Shown here in pieces: positions 1-6,528 of a stretch of DNA of 64,000 nt. Numbering within the stretch: position 1 is the first letter of the stretch; each line of letters opens with the position of its first letter. The stretch is from Streptomyces stelliscabiei (GTDB lineage: Bacteria > Actinomycetota > Actinomycetes > Streptomycetales > Streptomycetaceae). The DNA lies in contig NZ_JADBGF010000001.1 in the NCBI RefSeq assembly GCF_014873495.1, forward strand, positions 5,642,001-5,706,000. Reading direction: 5' to 3'. The notes beneath the pieces were generated by a model that saw only the letters and a list, made by a program, of their open reading frames with translations, was not told the DNA's origin and did not search any database. The translations under genes and the position numbers were made by a program.

Positions 1-477
1 GTTCCGGATCAGGACCTTGTGAAGCAGCTCCTGGACCAGATGGAGCTGAAGTACGTCGTCGACGACGAGGGTGACCTCGCGGCGCCGTGGGAGGAATTCC
101 GCACGTACTTCATGTTCCGTGGCGAGGGTGACCAGCAGGTCTTCTCGGTGCGCACGTTCTACGACCGCCCGCACCAGATCGACGAGAAGCCGTCTCTGCT
201 GGAGACCATCGACGACTGGAACCGCCGCACCCTGTGGCCCAAGGTCTACAGCCACACGCACGACGACGGCACGGTCCGCCTCATCGGCGAGGCCCAGCTG
301 CTGATCGGCACCGGCGTCAGCCTGGAGCACTTCGTCTCGTCGACGGTCAGCTGGGTGCGGGCCGCCATCGAGTTCGACAAGTGGCTCGTCGAGCAGCTCG
401 GCCTGGCCGAGGACGTCGACGAGAAGACCGACGAGGGCGACAAGCCCAAGGACGGCGACGACGACGCCGCGGAGTAG
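1..477 (+). CDS. YbjN-domain protein (5' end outside window)
   Basis: The reading frame is already open at base 1 and its first GTG (19) has no ribosome binding site, so the gene probably begins upstream and its N-terminus is missing. The visible part, about 158 residues, matches the YbjN / sensory-transduction-regulator fold: an acidic start, alternating strands (EEFRTYFMFRGEGDQQVFSV), an N-R-R-T-L-W-P-K motif, and the ending helix with W-V-R-A-A-I-E-F. The last 25 residues are an acidic Asp/Lys/Glu tail (DEKTDEGDKPKDGDD). YbjN-like proteins are thought to act in the cytoplasm, some like secretion chaperones; no reaction is known. It converges on the aminotransferase gene across a hairpin. 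Family assignment is fairly sure, function is not. Confidence 0.75.
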   Translation, partial: VPDQDLVKQLLDQMELKYVVDDEGDLAAPWEEFRTYFMFRGEGDQQVFSVRTFYDRPHQIDEKPSLLETIDDWNRRTLWPKVYSHTHDDGTVRLIGEAQLLIGTGVSLEHFVSSTVSWVRAAIEFDKWLVEQLGLAEDVDEKTDEGDKPKDGDDDAAE

Positions 478-502
478 TCGCCGTCGAACGCCCGCAGACC
501 TC

Positions 503-557
503 CGAGAGCCCGGCCAGGGCGCCCGCCGCACGGCGGTGTGCCAGGGCCGGGCTCTCG
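503..557. terminator. Bidirectional hairpin terminator between convergent genes
   Basis: Perfect 13-bp arms at 503-515 and 545-557, with a smaller inner stem (CGCCG/CGGCG) around 523-534. It lies between the YbjN gene and the converging aminotransferase gene. There is no U-tract, as is usual for Streptomyces terminators. The following 558-600 holds short direct repeats of a GGTGCGG-type unit. Confidence 0.65.
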
Positions 558-641
558 CTGTCGGTGCGGACCGTCGGTGCGGGCCGTCGGTGCGGTCGGA
601 ACGCGCGTGCCGCGGTCGCGACGACGTCGGGGTCCCTGCCG

Positions 642-1871
642 TCAGAACGCCGACTTCAGCCGCTTCGCCGCCTCCTCCAGCACCTCCGTGCGCTTGCAGA
701 ACGCGAACCGCACGAAGGGGGCGCCGGCCTCACGGTGGTCGTAGAAGACCGCGTTGGGGATGGCGACGACACCGGCCCGCTCGGGCAGCGCCCGGCAGAA
801 GGCGAAGCCGTCCGTCTCGCCGAGGGGGCGGATGTCGGTGGTGACGAAGTACGTCCCCGCCGTCCGGAACACCCCGAAACCGGCCTCGGCCAGCCCCGCC
901 GCCAGCACGTCCCGCTTGGCGAGCATGTCCGCCCGGAAGGCCTCGAAGTAGCTGTCCGGAAGCGCGAGGGCCTCGGCGACGGCGTACTGGAACGGCCCGG
1001 ACGCCACATAGGTGAGGTACTGCTTCGCCGAGCGCACCGCCGTCACCAGCTCGGGCGCGGCCGTCACCCAGCCGACCTTCCACCCCGTGAAGGAGAAGGT
1101 CTTGCCCGCGGACCCGATGGTGACGGTCCGCTCCCGCATCCCCGGGAAGGTGGCGAGCGGCAGGTGCTCGGCCCCGTCGAAGACCAGGTGCTCGTACACC
1201 TCGTCCGTCACCACCAGCAGATCCCGTTCCACGGCCAGCTCGGCGATCGCGGTCAGCTCCGCGCGGGTGAGGACGGTGCCGGTCGGGTTGTGCGGCGTGT
1301 TGATCAGCAGCAGCCGGGTCCGGTCGGTGACCGCGTCCCGCAGCTCGTCCAGGTCCAGCCGGAAGCGCCGGGCCCCGTCCGCGTCGCCGGACCCCTCGGA
1401 CGGCCGTAGCGTCACCGGTACGCGCGTGCCGCCCGCCATCGCGATGCAGGCCGCGTACGAGTCGTAGTACGGCTCCAGGGCGACCACCTCGTCGCCCGGC
1501 TCCAGCAGCCCCAGCAGGGCGGCCGCGATGGCCTCCGTGGCACCCGCCGTGACCAGGACCTCGGTGTCCGGGTCGAACTCCAGCCCGTACCGCCGCCGCT
1601 GGTGGTCGACGATCGCGGTCCGCAGCTCGGGGACGCCCGGCCCCGGCGGGTACTGGTTGCCCCGGCCGTCCCGCAGCGCCCGTACGGCGGCCTCGCGGAT
1701 CTCTTCGGGGCCGTCGGTGTCCGGGAAGCCCTGGCCCAGGTTGATCGACCCGGTCCGCAGGGCGAGCGCCGACATCTCGGCGAAGATCGTCGTCCCGAAC
1801 TCGGCGAGCCGCCGGTTCAGCGCCGGACGAGGGGTGCGGGCGGAGCGTGCGCTGGAGGTCATGGCCGTCAT
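642..1871 (-). CDS. Class I/II PLP aminotransferase
   Basis: A 409-residue fold-type I aminotransferase. The N-terminal part has the substrate-loop motif INLGQGFPDTDGP. The PLP Schiff-base lysine is Lys257 in SAGKTFSFTGWKVGW, and the NTPHNPTG and VTDEVYEHL motifs supply PLP contacts. The profile is that of the aspartate/kynurenine/N-succinyl-diaminopimelate aminotransferase (DapC-like, KAT-like) group. The true amino donor cannot be read from sequence. Given kynurenine genes at 13 kb and lysine-pathway genes at 52 kb, both DapC-like and KAT-like roles remain open. The start is the ATG at 1871, preceded by a weak GCAGG; a second in-frame ATG lies three codons on. The gene is divergent from the Cys-Gly protein cluster and shares its 118-bp upstream region. 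Confidence 0.88.
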   Translation of the reverse strand: MTAMTSSARSARTPRPALNRRLAEFGTTIFAEMSALALRTGSINLGQGFPDTDGPEEIREAAVRALRDGRGNQYPPGPGVPELRTAIVDHQRRRYGLEFDPDTEVLVTAGATEAIAAALLGLLEPGDEVVALEPYYDSYAACIAMAGGTRVPVTLRPSEGSGDADGARRFRLDLDELRDAVTDRTRLLLINTPHNPTGTVLTRAELTAIAELAVERDLLVVTDEVYEHLVFDGAEHLPLATFPGMRERTVTIGSAGKTFSFTGWKVGWVTAAPELVTAVRSAKQYLTYVASGPFQYAVAEALALPDSYFEAFRADMLAKRDVLAAGLAEAGFGVFRTAGTYFVTTDIRPLGETDGFAFCRALPERAGVVAIPNAVFYDHREAGAPFVRFAFCKRTEVLEEAAKRLKSAF

Positions 1872-1883
1872 CCTGCGCCGAAC

Positions 1884-1945
1884 CTCTGGAGTTCCTCAAC
1901 TCGGCTTTGACCGGTGAGACGGGAGGGCATCCCCACGTCACGCAC
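1884..1945 (+). promoter_or_regulatory. Duplicated upstream element, copy A
   Basis: This 62-bp stretch upstream of the first Cys-Gly gene aligns without gaps to 2841-2902, upstream of the fourth (offset exactly 957). Identical blocks are CTCTGGA, then CTCAACTCGGCTTTG (1895-1909), then CGGT, and a second block resembling GGGCATCCCCACGTCACGC. No TANNNT hexamer is obvious. It could be a promoter of an alternative sigma factor, an activator site, or a relic of segmental duplication. Copy A also lies in front of the divergent aminotransferase gene, but copy B has no divergent gene, which favours a role for the rightward genes. Confidence 0.55.
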
Positions 1946-1989
1946 GGCTCATGGGGGGCCTGCAGGGGGAGTGAAAGGCAGGTGCCGAG

Positions 1990-2226
1990 ATGGAGGTTCT
2001 CTTCTTCGTCTTCATGGGCGCGGTCGTTCTGGTCAGCATCGTGTCGAGCCTCGGCCGCGGGGGTTCGCGGCCGGGCCGCCGGCGTTCGCACAGCTGGTGG
2101 GCGGACGGCGGGTCGTCCCACCACAGCAGTGGGGGAGGGGTCTCCTGCGGCGGTGGCTCGTCCTGCGGTGGCGGGTCGTCCTGCGGCGGTGGTGGCGGTG
2201 GCGGTGGCTGCGGCGGCGGAAGCTGA
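1990..2226 (+). CDS. Small membrane protein with Cys-Gly tail, paralogue 1
   Basis: 78 residues. Residues 1-20 (MEVLFFVFMGAVVLVSIVSS) form one membrane segment, followed by a basic patch (RPGRRR). Next come an S-W-W-A-D-G motif, a short His/Ser stretch, and a tail of SCGGG/SSCGGG units with four cysteines ending CGGGS. By the positive-inside rule the tail should face the cytoplasm. It is the first of four tandem paralogues sharing TM, basic patch, Trp-Trp and Cys-Gly tail. The start is the ATG at 1990 behind GGCAGGTG. No function is known to me. The tail resembles the C-termini of TIGR04222-type membrane proteins and, superficially, Gly/Ser/Cys-rich precursor peptides. That all four reading frames end in the same Cys-Gly tail supports real coding. 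Confidence 0.75.
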   Translation: MEVLFFVFMGAVVLVSIVSSLGRGGSRPGRRRSHSWWADGGSSHHSSGGGVSCGGGSSCGGGSSCGGGGGGGGCGGGS

Positions 2227-2261
2227 CGGCGGCCGACGGACACGGGTGAAGAGGGGGGTGG

Positions 2262-2495
2262 GTGACCGTGGACGAAGACATGCAGCTGTGGTTCGTCGTC
2301 TGGGCGGCGTTCGGTGTTGTCATTGCGGTGCTTCTCGTGGTGACCCGCAGGCGTTCCGGGCGTCGTGAAGGGCGTCGCAGCTGGTGGGCGGACGGTGGGG
2401 GATCGTCCGGTGGTTCGTCCGGTGGTTCGTCCTGTGGGTCGTCGTGCGGGGGCGGGTCCTCCTGCGGCGGTGGCTGCGGCGGCGGCGGGGACTGA
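2262..2495 (+). CDS. Small membrane protein with Cys-Gly tail, paralogue 2
   Basis: 77 residues from a GTG at 2262 behind GAGGGGGG; GTG 2268 is an alternative. One membrane segment (LWFVVWAAFGVVIAVLLVV, about 9-27) precedes the basic patch RRRSGRREGRR, then the R-S-W-W-A-D-G motif shared with paralogue 1. A Gly-Gly-Ser-Ser linker leads to a tail with four cysteines spaced by Gly/Ser (SCGSSCGGGSSCGGGCGGGG). It lies 35 nt after paralogue 1 and 3 nt before paralogue 3, so the three are probably one transcript. The function is unknown. Confidence 0.75.
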   Translation: MTVDEDMQLWFVVWAAFGVVIAVLLVVTRRRSGRREGRRSWWADGGGSSGGSSGGSSCGSSCGGGSSCGGGCGGGGD

Positions 2496-2498
2496 CCG

Positions 2499-2819
2499 AT
2501 GATCGTGGCACTTCTGACGTTCGGCGTCCTGGTGTTCGTCGCGCTCGTGGTGATGGCGGCGATGGCGGTGCCGGTCGTCGTGCTGATCGCGCGAGGCGGT
2601 GCCGTTGGTGCGCCCGGCCCGGGCACCGCCCGGGCACCGCGACGCCACGACGGCTGGTGGGCGGGCGACACCCGGTCCGCGTGGCCGGACGGGCGCGGTG
2701 ACGGGGACAGCCAGGGCGGCGGCGATGGGCAGGGTGATTCGTCGTCGTGCGGCAGTGGCGGTGGCGCGTCCTGTGGGGGAGGCTCATCCTCCTGCGGCGG
2801 CGGCGGCAGCGGCGACTGA
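2499..2819 (+). CDS. Small membrane protein with Cys-Gly tail, paralogue 3
   Basis: 106 residues from the ATG at 2499, only 3 nt after the stop of paralogue 2, which suggests translational coupling. The membrane segment is longer and more hydrophobic (LLTFGVLVFVALVVMAAMAV, about 4-34). The Trp-Trp motif is present as H-D-G-W-W-A-G-D. An Asp/Gly-rich linker (DSQGGGDGQGDSSS) precedes a tail with three cysteines (SCGSGGGASCGGGSSSCGGG). It is the most divergent of the first three: the linker is acidic instead of His/Ser-rich and it has one cysteine fewer. The function is unknown. Confidence 0.7.
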   Translation: MIVALLTFGVLVFVALVVMAAMAVPVVVLIARGGAVGAPGPGTARAPRRHDGWWAGDTRSAWPDGRGDGDSQGGGDGQGDSSSCGSGGGASCGGGSSSCGGGGSGD

Positions 2820-2840
2820 CCGCCGCTGGACGAGGACAAG

Positions 2841-2902
2841 CTCTGGACTTGCTCAACTCGGCTTTGGGCGGTCCGCGGCGGGGGAATCCCCGCGACACGC
2901 GA
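2841..2902 (+). promoter_or_regulatory. Duplicated upstream element, copy B
   Basis: Second copy of the 62-bp element seen at 1884-1945. The central CTCAACTCGGCTTTG (2852-2866) is identical and the ATCCCC block is retained as GGGGAATCCCCGCGACACGC. It lies between the stop of paralogue 3 and the start of paralogue 4, about 80 nt upstream of that ATG. Paralogue 4 may therefore have its own promoter with the same control as the first three. Confidence 0.55.
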
Positions 2903-2981
2903 ACGAGTGACACGCAAGTGAGCGAGGCGCCCACGGGGGGCCGCTTCGGGGGACTCGGAAGAAAGAGGGGAGGGTGACGCC

Positions 2982-3398
2982 ATGAACGCGATCGCGGTGA
3001 TCGGCATCATCCTGGTGGTGGTCTGTGCGGTACTGGCGCTCATCGTGGCCGACAGCCGCCGCAGGACGCGCGCCGCGCGGGCGGGGGCCCGGAGCGGACG
3101 GCCGTCCGGCCGGGGCGGCAGCGCCCACCGCAGCGGCGGCCGCGGCGGCAGCGGCTCGTCGAGCGGCAGCGACAACAGCTGGTGGGTGCTGGGGGCGGCG
3201 GGCGTCGGCGACAGCGGCTCGTCCCACTCCTCCTCGGACCACGACCGGGGTTCGTCGTCCGGGGGCGGGGGATCGTCCTGCGGCGGCAGCTCCTCCTCGT
3301 GCGGCAGCAGCAGCTCGTCGTGCGGCAGCAGCAGCGGCTCGTCCTGCGGCGGGGGGTCCTCCTGCGGCGGCGGGGGCGGATGCGGTGGAGGCAGCTGA
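2982..3398 (+). CDS. Small membrane protein with Cys-Gly tail, paralogue 4 (largest)
   Basis: 138 residues from the ATG at 2982, behind GAGGGGAGGGTG. Residues 3-24 (AIAVIGIILVVVCAVLALIV) are a membrane segment, followed by a long basic region (DSRRRTRAARAGARSGR). Then come Gly/Ser/His stretches, the N-S-W-W motif near residue 66, and a tail with six cysteines in units of SSCGG, SSSCGS and SSCGGG. The tail is an expanded form of that in the three upstream paralogues. A perfect hairpin terminator follows 30 nt downstream. The Ser/Gly codons are varied, so the low-complexity tail does not look like a simple DNA slippage product. The function is unknown. Confidence 0.75.
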   Translation: MNAIAVIGIILVVVCAVLALIVADSRRRTRAARAGARSGRPSGRGGSAHRSGGRGGSGSSSGSDNSWWVLGAAGVGDSGSSHSSSDHDRGSSSGGGGSSCGGSSSSCGSSSSSCGSSSGSSCGGGSSCGGGGGCGGGS

Positions 3399-3427
3399 CA
3401 CGGGGCAGCTGAGCTCCACGACACGAG

Positions 3428-3458
3428 GCGCCCGCCGGGAGGACTTCCCGGCGGGCGC
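3428..3458. terminator. Strong hairpin terminator
   Basis: Perfect 13-bp stem (arms 3428-3440 and 3446-3458) with a 5-nt loop GGACT, 30 nt after the stop of the fourth Cys-Gly gene. It closes the cluster. Confidence 0.8.
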
Positions 3459-3926
3459 TCGCGTGTGTAGGACCGCCCGGACGGGGCAGGCGGGCCCCGG
3501 GCGCCCGCGCGGTCCCTGCCGGGCGGCGCACGGGGTAGCACTTCTGTTCACGCCTGAGCACGCCGGTTGGGCCCGGTTGTCCGAAGGGCGCTTGGCGAGG
3601 TTCGCGCGCCTGGCTCGATGGGCGCGTGGGGAGCGTGTGGACCGACGGGGCGCACGCCTGGTTGAACAGTTGAGCTGGGCAGCCCTCGGGGGGATGGAAA
3701 GCACGCCAAGTTGGGTAAAAACGCTGTGGTTACGCCACAGTTCATGATTCCCTATAAATCGCCAACGCAGCCCCCGGACGTCCCTCCCGGCAGGCCTGAC
3801 ACGGCTGACCGGACCGACTGGGACGTCGTCCTCACCCGACCTGGCTGACCGGGCCACGATTCCCGGCGCCGACCGGGGCGCGCCGGACCCACTCCTCTTC
3901 ACTTTGCGTCGCTGCGGAGCCGATCC
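3459..3926. other. Intergenic region upstream of the DUF2617 gene
   Basis: There is no convincing gene here. It includes a small hairpin (CTGTGG/CCACAG, about 3723-3740) next to an unusually AT-rich stretch around 3740-3770 with TATAAAT, the most A/T-rich spot nearby and a plausible promoter or curved region. A GGAG sits 7 nt before the next ATG. Confidence 0.4.
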
Positions 3927-4448
3927 ATGCTCACGACCCTGAACACCGCCTACACCGACACGCGCGCGGCAGACCTCGCCTGGGCCCTGGGGCGCGAGCC
4001 GTTGCCCGCGCTCGCCACGCTCGATCTCGAACTCAGCGGCGCGAAGCTGCAGTTGCGGCTGCTCGGCGCGTCCCACCAGGTGCTCCTCGAGGAGGAGCGG
4101 GGCAGCCACTGTTCGGAGACGGTCGCCTGCATCCCGGGGTCCAGCACGCCCCTACCGCTCGGCGTGGCGAAACGGGTGGGCGACTGGGAGTACGAGTTCG
4201 CCGCCCGCGTCGAGGTGCTGTCACCCGGGTCCTTCGCCGGCCGCGCGCAGGAGTTGCTGGCCCTCGTCGCCGACCACCCGCACGGTCTGGCCGGTGTCTT
4301 CCCCGGCAGCCCGCACGCCTTCACGGCGATGCTCGCGCAGCGGTACGAGGGACAGGTGCACTGGCGTACGTGGCACGCGTATCCCCAGGACGGGCAGTTG
4401 GTGGCCACGAGAACGAGGGTGGGGGTCAGGGTGTCGGTGACGCTGTGA
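3927..4448 (+). CDS. DUF2617 family protein
   Basis: 173 residues matching the actinobacterial DUF2617 family, from memory: an N-terminal T-R-A-A-D-L-A-W segment, LATLDLELSGAKLQLRLLG, the region GDWEYEFAARVEVLSPGSF, and PGSPHAFTAMLAQ followed by WRTWHAYPQ near the C-terminus. There is no signal peptide or membrane segment, so it should be cytoplasmic. No activity is established for the family. The ATG at 3927 is preceded by GGAG with 7-nt spacing. The gene is followed by a large palindromic repeat and then a spermidine-synthase-like gene, a neighbour order common in Streptomyces. Confidence 0.75.
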   Translation: MLTTLNTAYTDTRAADLAWALGREPLPALATLDLELSGAKLQLRLLGASHQVLLEEERGSHCSETVACIPGSSTPLPLGVAKRVGDWEYEFAARVEVLSPGSFAGRAQELLALVADHPHGLAGVFPGSPHAFTAMLAQRYEGQVHWRTWHAYPQDGQLVATRTRVGVRVSVTL

Positions 4449-4500
4449 GGGGCGCCCAGTAACCCGGGGGTGCGGGTGGGTCGGCGGGTGCGGGTCCGTC

Positions 4501-4660
4501 GGGGCTTCTCGCGCAGCTCCCCGCGCCCCTGAAAGGCAGGGCTGCGCCCTGGGCTTTCAGGCCCGCGGGGCCGTGGTCTTTGAAGCCCGCAGGGCCGTGG
4601 TCTTTCAGGCCCGCGGGGGCCGTGTCTTTCAGGGGCGCGGGGAACTGCGCGACCAGCCCC
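4501..4660. repeat. Dispersed palindromic intergenic repeat, copy 1
   Basis: The outer arms read GGGGCTTCTCGCGCAG at the left and, inverted, CTGCGCGACCAGCCCC at the right, with CCCGCGCCCCTGAAA facing TTTCAGGGGCGCGGG. Between the arms a unit of the type TTTCAGGCCCGCGGGGCCGT occurs three times in tandem. The same element recurs at 39923-40066 and 43598-43710, and as a half copy at 12115-12150. It can form a long cruciform or RNA hairpin and may terminate the DUF2617 transcript. Confidence 0.7.
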
Positions 4661-4767
4661 CACGCACTCGCACCCGCCACACCACCCGAACGCCCGAGCG
4701 ATCAGGCACCCGGCCCAGCGTCGCAGACCACCCGTGTGGGTGACCCAGCGGAGCGTGACCGTGACGG

Positions 4768-4773
4768 TAGCGT
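4768..4773 (+). promoter_or_regulatory. -10 hexamer of a likely leaderless transcript
   Basis: TAGCGT fits TANNNT and lies 7 nt before the GTG at 4781. No ribosome binding site is present at a usable distance, so transcription probably begins at or next to the start codon. Confidence 0.5.
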
Positions 4774-4780
4774 GCCAGGA

Positions 4781-6415
4781 GTGATCGAGCCGCACGCCCC
4801 CGCACCCCCCGGCGCCCCTCCCCCCTGGCGCGGCGACGGAGGCCCGGGCGCCCAGGCGTGGTTACCGGTCCGCCCGGGAGTCGGCCGCTTCCTCGTCCTC
4901 GCCGGTGTCTTCGTCTGCGCCGCCTGCGGACTCGTGTACGAACTGGAACTCGTCGCCCTCGCCTCGTACCTGATCGGCGACTCGGTCACCCAGGCCTCCG
5001 TGGTCCTCTCGGTCATGGTCTTCGCCATGGGGATCGGCTCCCTCGCCGCCAAACGCCTCCGCCCCCGCGCCGCCCTCGGCTTCGGCGCCATCGAGGCCGC
5101 CCTCGCCCTGGTCGGCGGCTGCAGCGCCCTCGTGCTGTACGCGGCGTTCGCCTGGACCGGCGACTGGGGCGGCATGTGGGCGAGCGGCTCCCGCTACCTC
5201 CTCGTCGCGTTCTCCCTGGCCATCGGCCTGCTGATCGGCGCCGAGGTCCCGCTGCTGATGGAGCTGATCCAGCGCATCCGCCGCCAGGACGCGGCCGGCA
5301 CGGTCGCCGACCTCTTCGCGGCCGACTACGTGGGCGCGCTGGTCGGCGGCCTCGCCTTCCCCTTCCTCCTGCTGCCCTGGCTCGGCCAGCTGACCGGCGC
5401 CCTGCTCACCGGCACGATCAACGTCCTGGTCGGCGGCGCCCTCGTCCTCGGCCTGTTCCGCCACGACATGTCCCGCCGCGACCGCCGGCTGCTGCTGGTC
5501 ACCAACCTCGCCGTCCTCGGCCTGCTCGCCACCGCCGCCGTACACGTGGACGACTTCGAGCGCGCGGCCCGGCGCGCGGTGTACGGCGGCGACGTACGGG
5601 TCGCGCTGCAGACCGACGTCCAGGAGGTCGTCCTCACCGGCGGCAGGGACGGCCGGCCGCTCGCGCTCTTCCTCGACGGCCGCCTGCGCATCAGCGGCCG
5701 CGACGAGCAGCGCTACCACCGGGCCCTCGTCCACCCGGCCATGAACGCCGGGCCCCACGCCCGCGTCCTCGTCCTCGGCGGCGGTGACGGCCTCGCCGCC
5801 CGTGAAGTGCTTCGCCACGACGGCGTACGCCGGGTGGACATCGTCGAACTCGACCCGGGAGTGGTGCGCCTGGCGCGCACGGACCCCGCGCTCTCCGCCC
5901 TCAACAGCCGCGCCTACGCCGACGACCGCGTCCGTGTCACCGCCCAGGACTCCTTCGCCTGGCTGCGCGCCGCCCGCCCGGTGCGGCCGTACGACGTCGT
6001 GATCGCGGACCTCCCTGATCCCGGCATCACGGCGAGCACGAAGCTCTACTCGCAGGAGTTCTACGGCCTGGCCCGTGCGGTCCTGGCCCCGGACGGCCGC
6101 ATGGTGGTGCACGCGGGCCCGGTGTCGTCGCGGCGCAAGGTCTTCTGGACGGTCGACGCGACCGTGCGCGCCGCCGGCCTGCGCACCGCGCCCTACCAGG
6201 TCACCGCCGCCGCCCCGGGCTTCGTCACCGGCCCCGACCGCACGGCCCACACCTCCCGCGCCCCCCACGACTGGGGTTTCGTGCTCGCGACCCGGCCCGA
6301 CGCGGGCCGCCGCCCGCCACCGGACCCCGGCACCGGGGCCAGGCGACTCGACGCCCCCGACCGGATGGCGGATCTGCCGCCGTCGACGCTGGTGCACCCC
6401 AGGTACGTCGGCTGA
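4781..6415 (+). CDS. Membrane-bound spermidine-synthase-like protein
   Basis: 544 residues from GTG 4781. After a Pro-rich N-terminus, residues about 35-250 contain six to seven membrane helices (LVLAGVFVCAACGLVYELEL is the first). The soluble C-terminal half is a spermidine synthase fold, with an SAM-type motif VLVLGGGDGLAAREVL, the acidic residues VELDPGVV, and YDVVIADLPDP. This is the polyamine aminopropyltransferase family with an N-terminal transporter-like domain found in many bacteria. The expected reaction is aminopropyl transfer from decarboxylated SAM, but the substrate is unproven and many homologues may transfer to other acceptors. The D-L-P-D-P motif replaces the usual D-x-x-D-P. 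An upstream in-frame extension to 4580 is rejected because it runs through the palindromic repeat. Confidence 0.85.
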   Translation: MIEPHAPAPPGAPPPWRGDGGPGAQAWLPVRPGVGRFLVLAGVFVCAACGLVYELELVALASYLIGDSVTQASVVLSVMVFAMGIGSLAAKRLRPRAALGFGAIEAALALVGGCSALVLYAAFAWTGDWGGMWASGSRYLLVAFSLAIGLLIGAEVPLLMELIQRIRRQDAAGTVADLFAADYVGALVGGLAFPFLLLPWLGQLTGALLTGTINVLVGGALVLGLFRHDMSRRDRRLLLVTNLAVLGLLATAAVHVDDFERAARRAVYGGDVRVALQTDVQEVVLTGGRDGRPLALFLDGRLRISGRDEQRYHRALVHPAMNAGPHARVLVLGGGDGLAAREVLRHDGVRRVDIVELDPGVVRLARTDPALSALNSRAYADDRVRVTAQDSFAWLRAARPVRPYDVVIADLPDPGITASTKLYSQEFYGLARAVLAPDGRMVVHAGPVSSRRKVFWTVDATVRAAGLRTAPYQVTAAAPGFVTGPDRTAHTSRAPHDWGFVLATRPDAGRRPPPDPGTGARRLDAPDRMADLPPSTLVHPRYVG

Positions 6416-6514
6416 GGCAGTCGAGGTGTGCGGGGCAGGTGCGCCATGCGGGCCGCGTGGGGCGGAACACGGGCGAGAACGCGTATGTACGGGTGCGGTG
6501 CCGTGCCACCTGGG

Positions 6515-6520
6515 TAGGCT
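6515..6520 (+). promoter_or_regulatory. -10 hexamer of a likely leaderless transcript
   Basis: TAGGCT lies 8 nt before the ATG at 6529, with no ribosome binding site between them. This supports the choice of that ATG over the longer in-frame extension. Confidence 0.5.
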
Positions 6521-6528
6521 CGGTTTCC

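Noticed and set aside
3700..3715. Third copy of the CAACTCGGC core on the minus strand near the DUF2617 gene
   Set aside because: Only the nine-base CAACTTGGC is similar and the second conserved block is missing; a chance match is likely.
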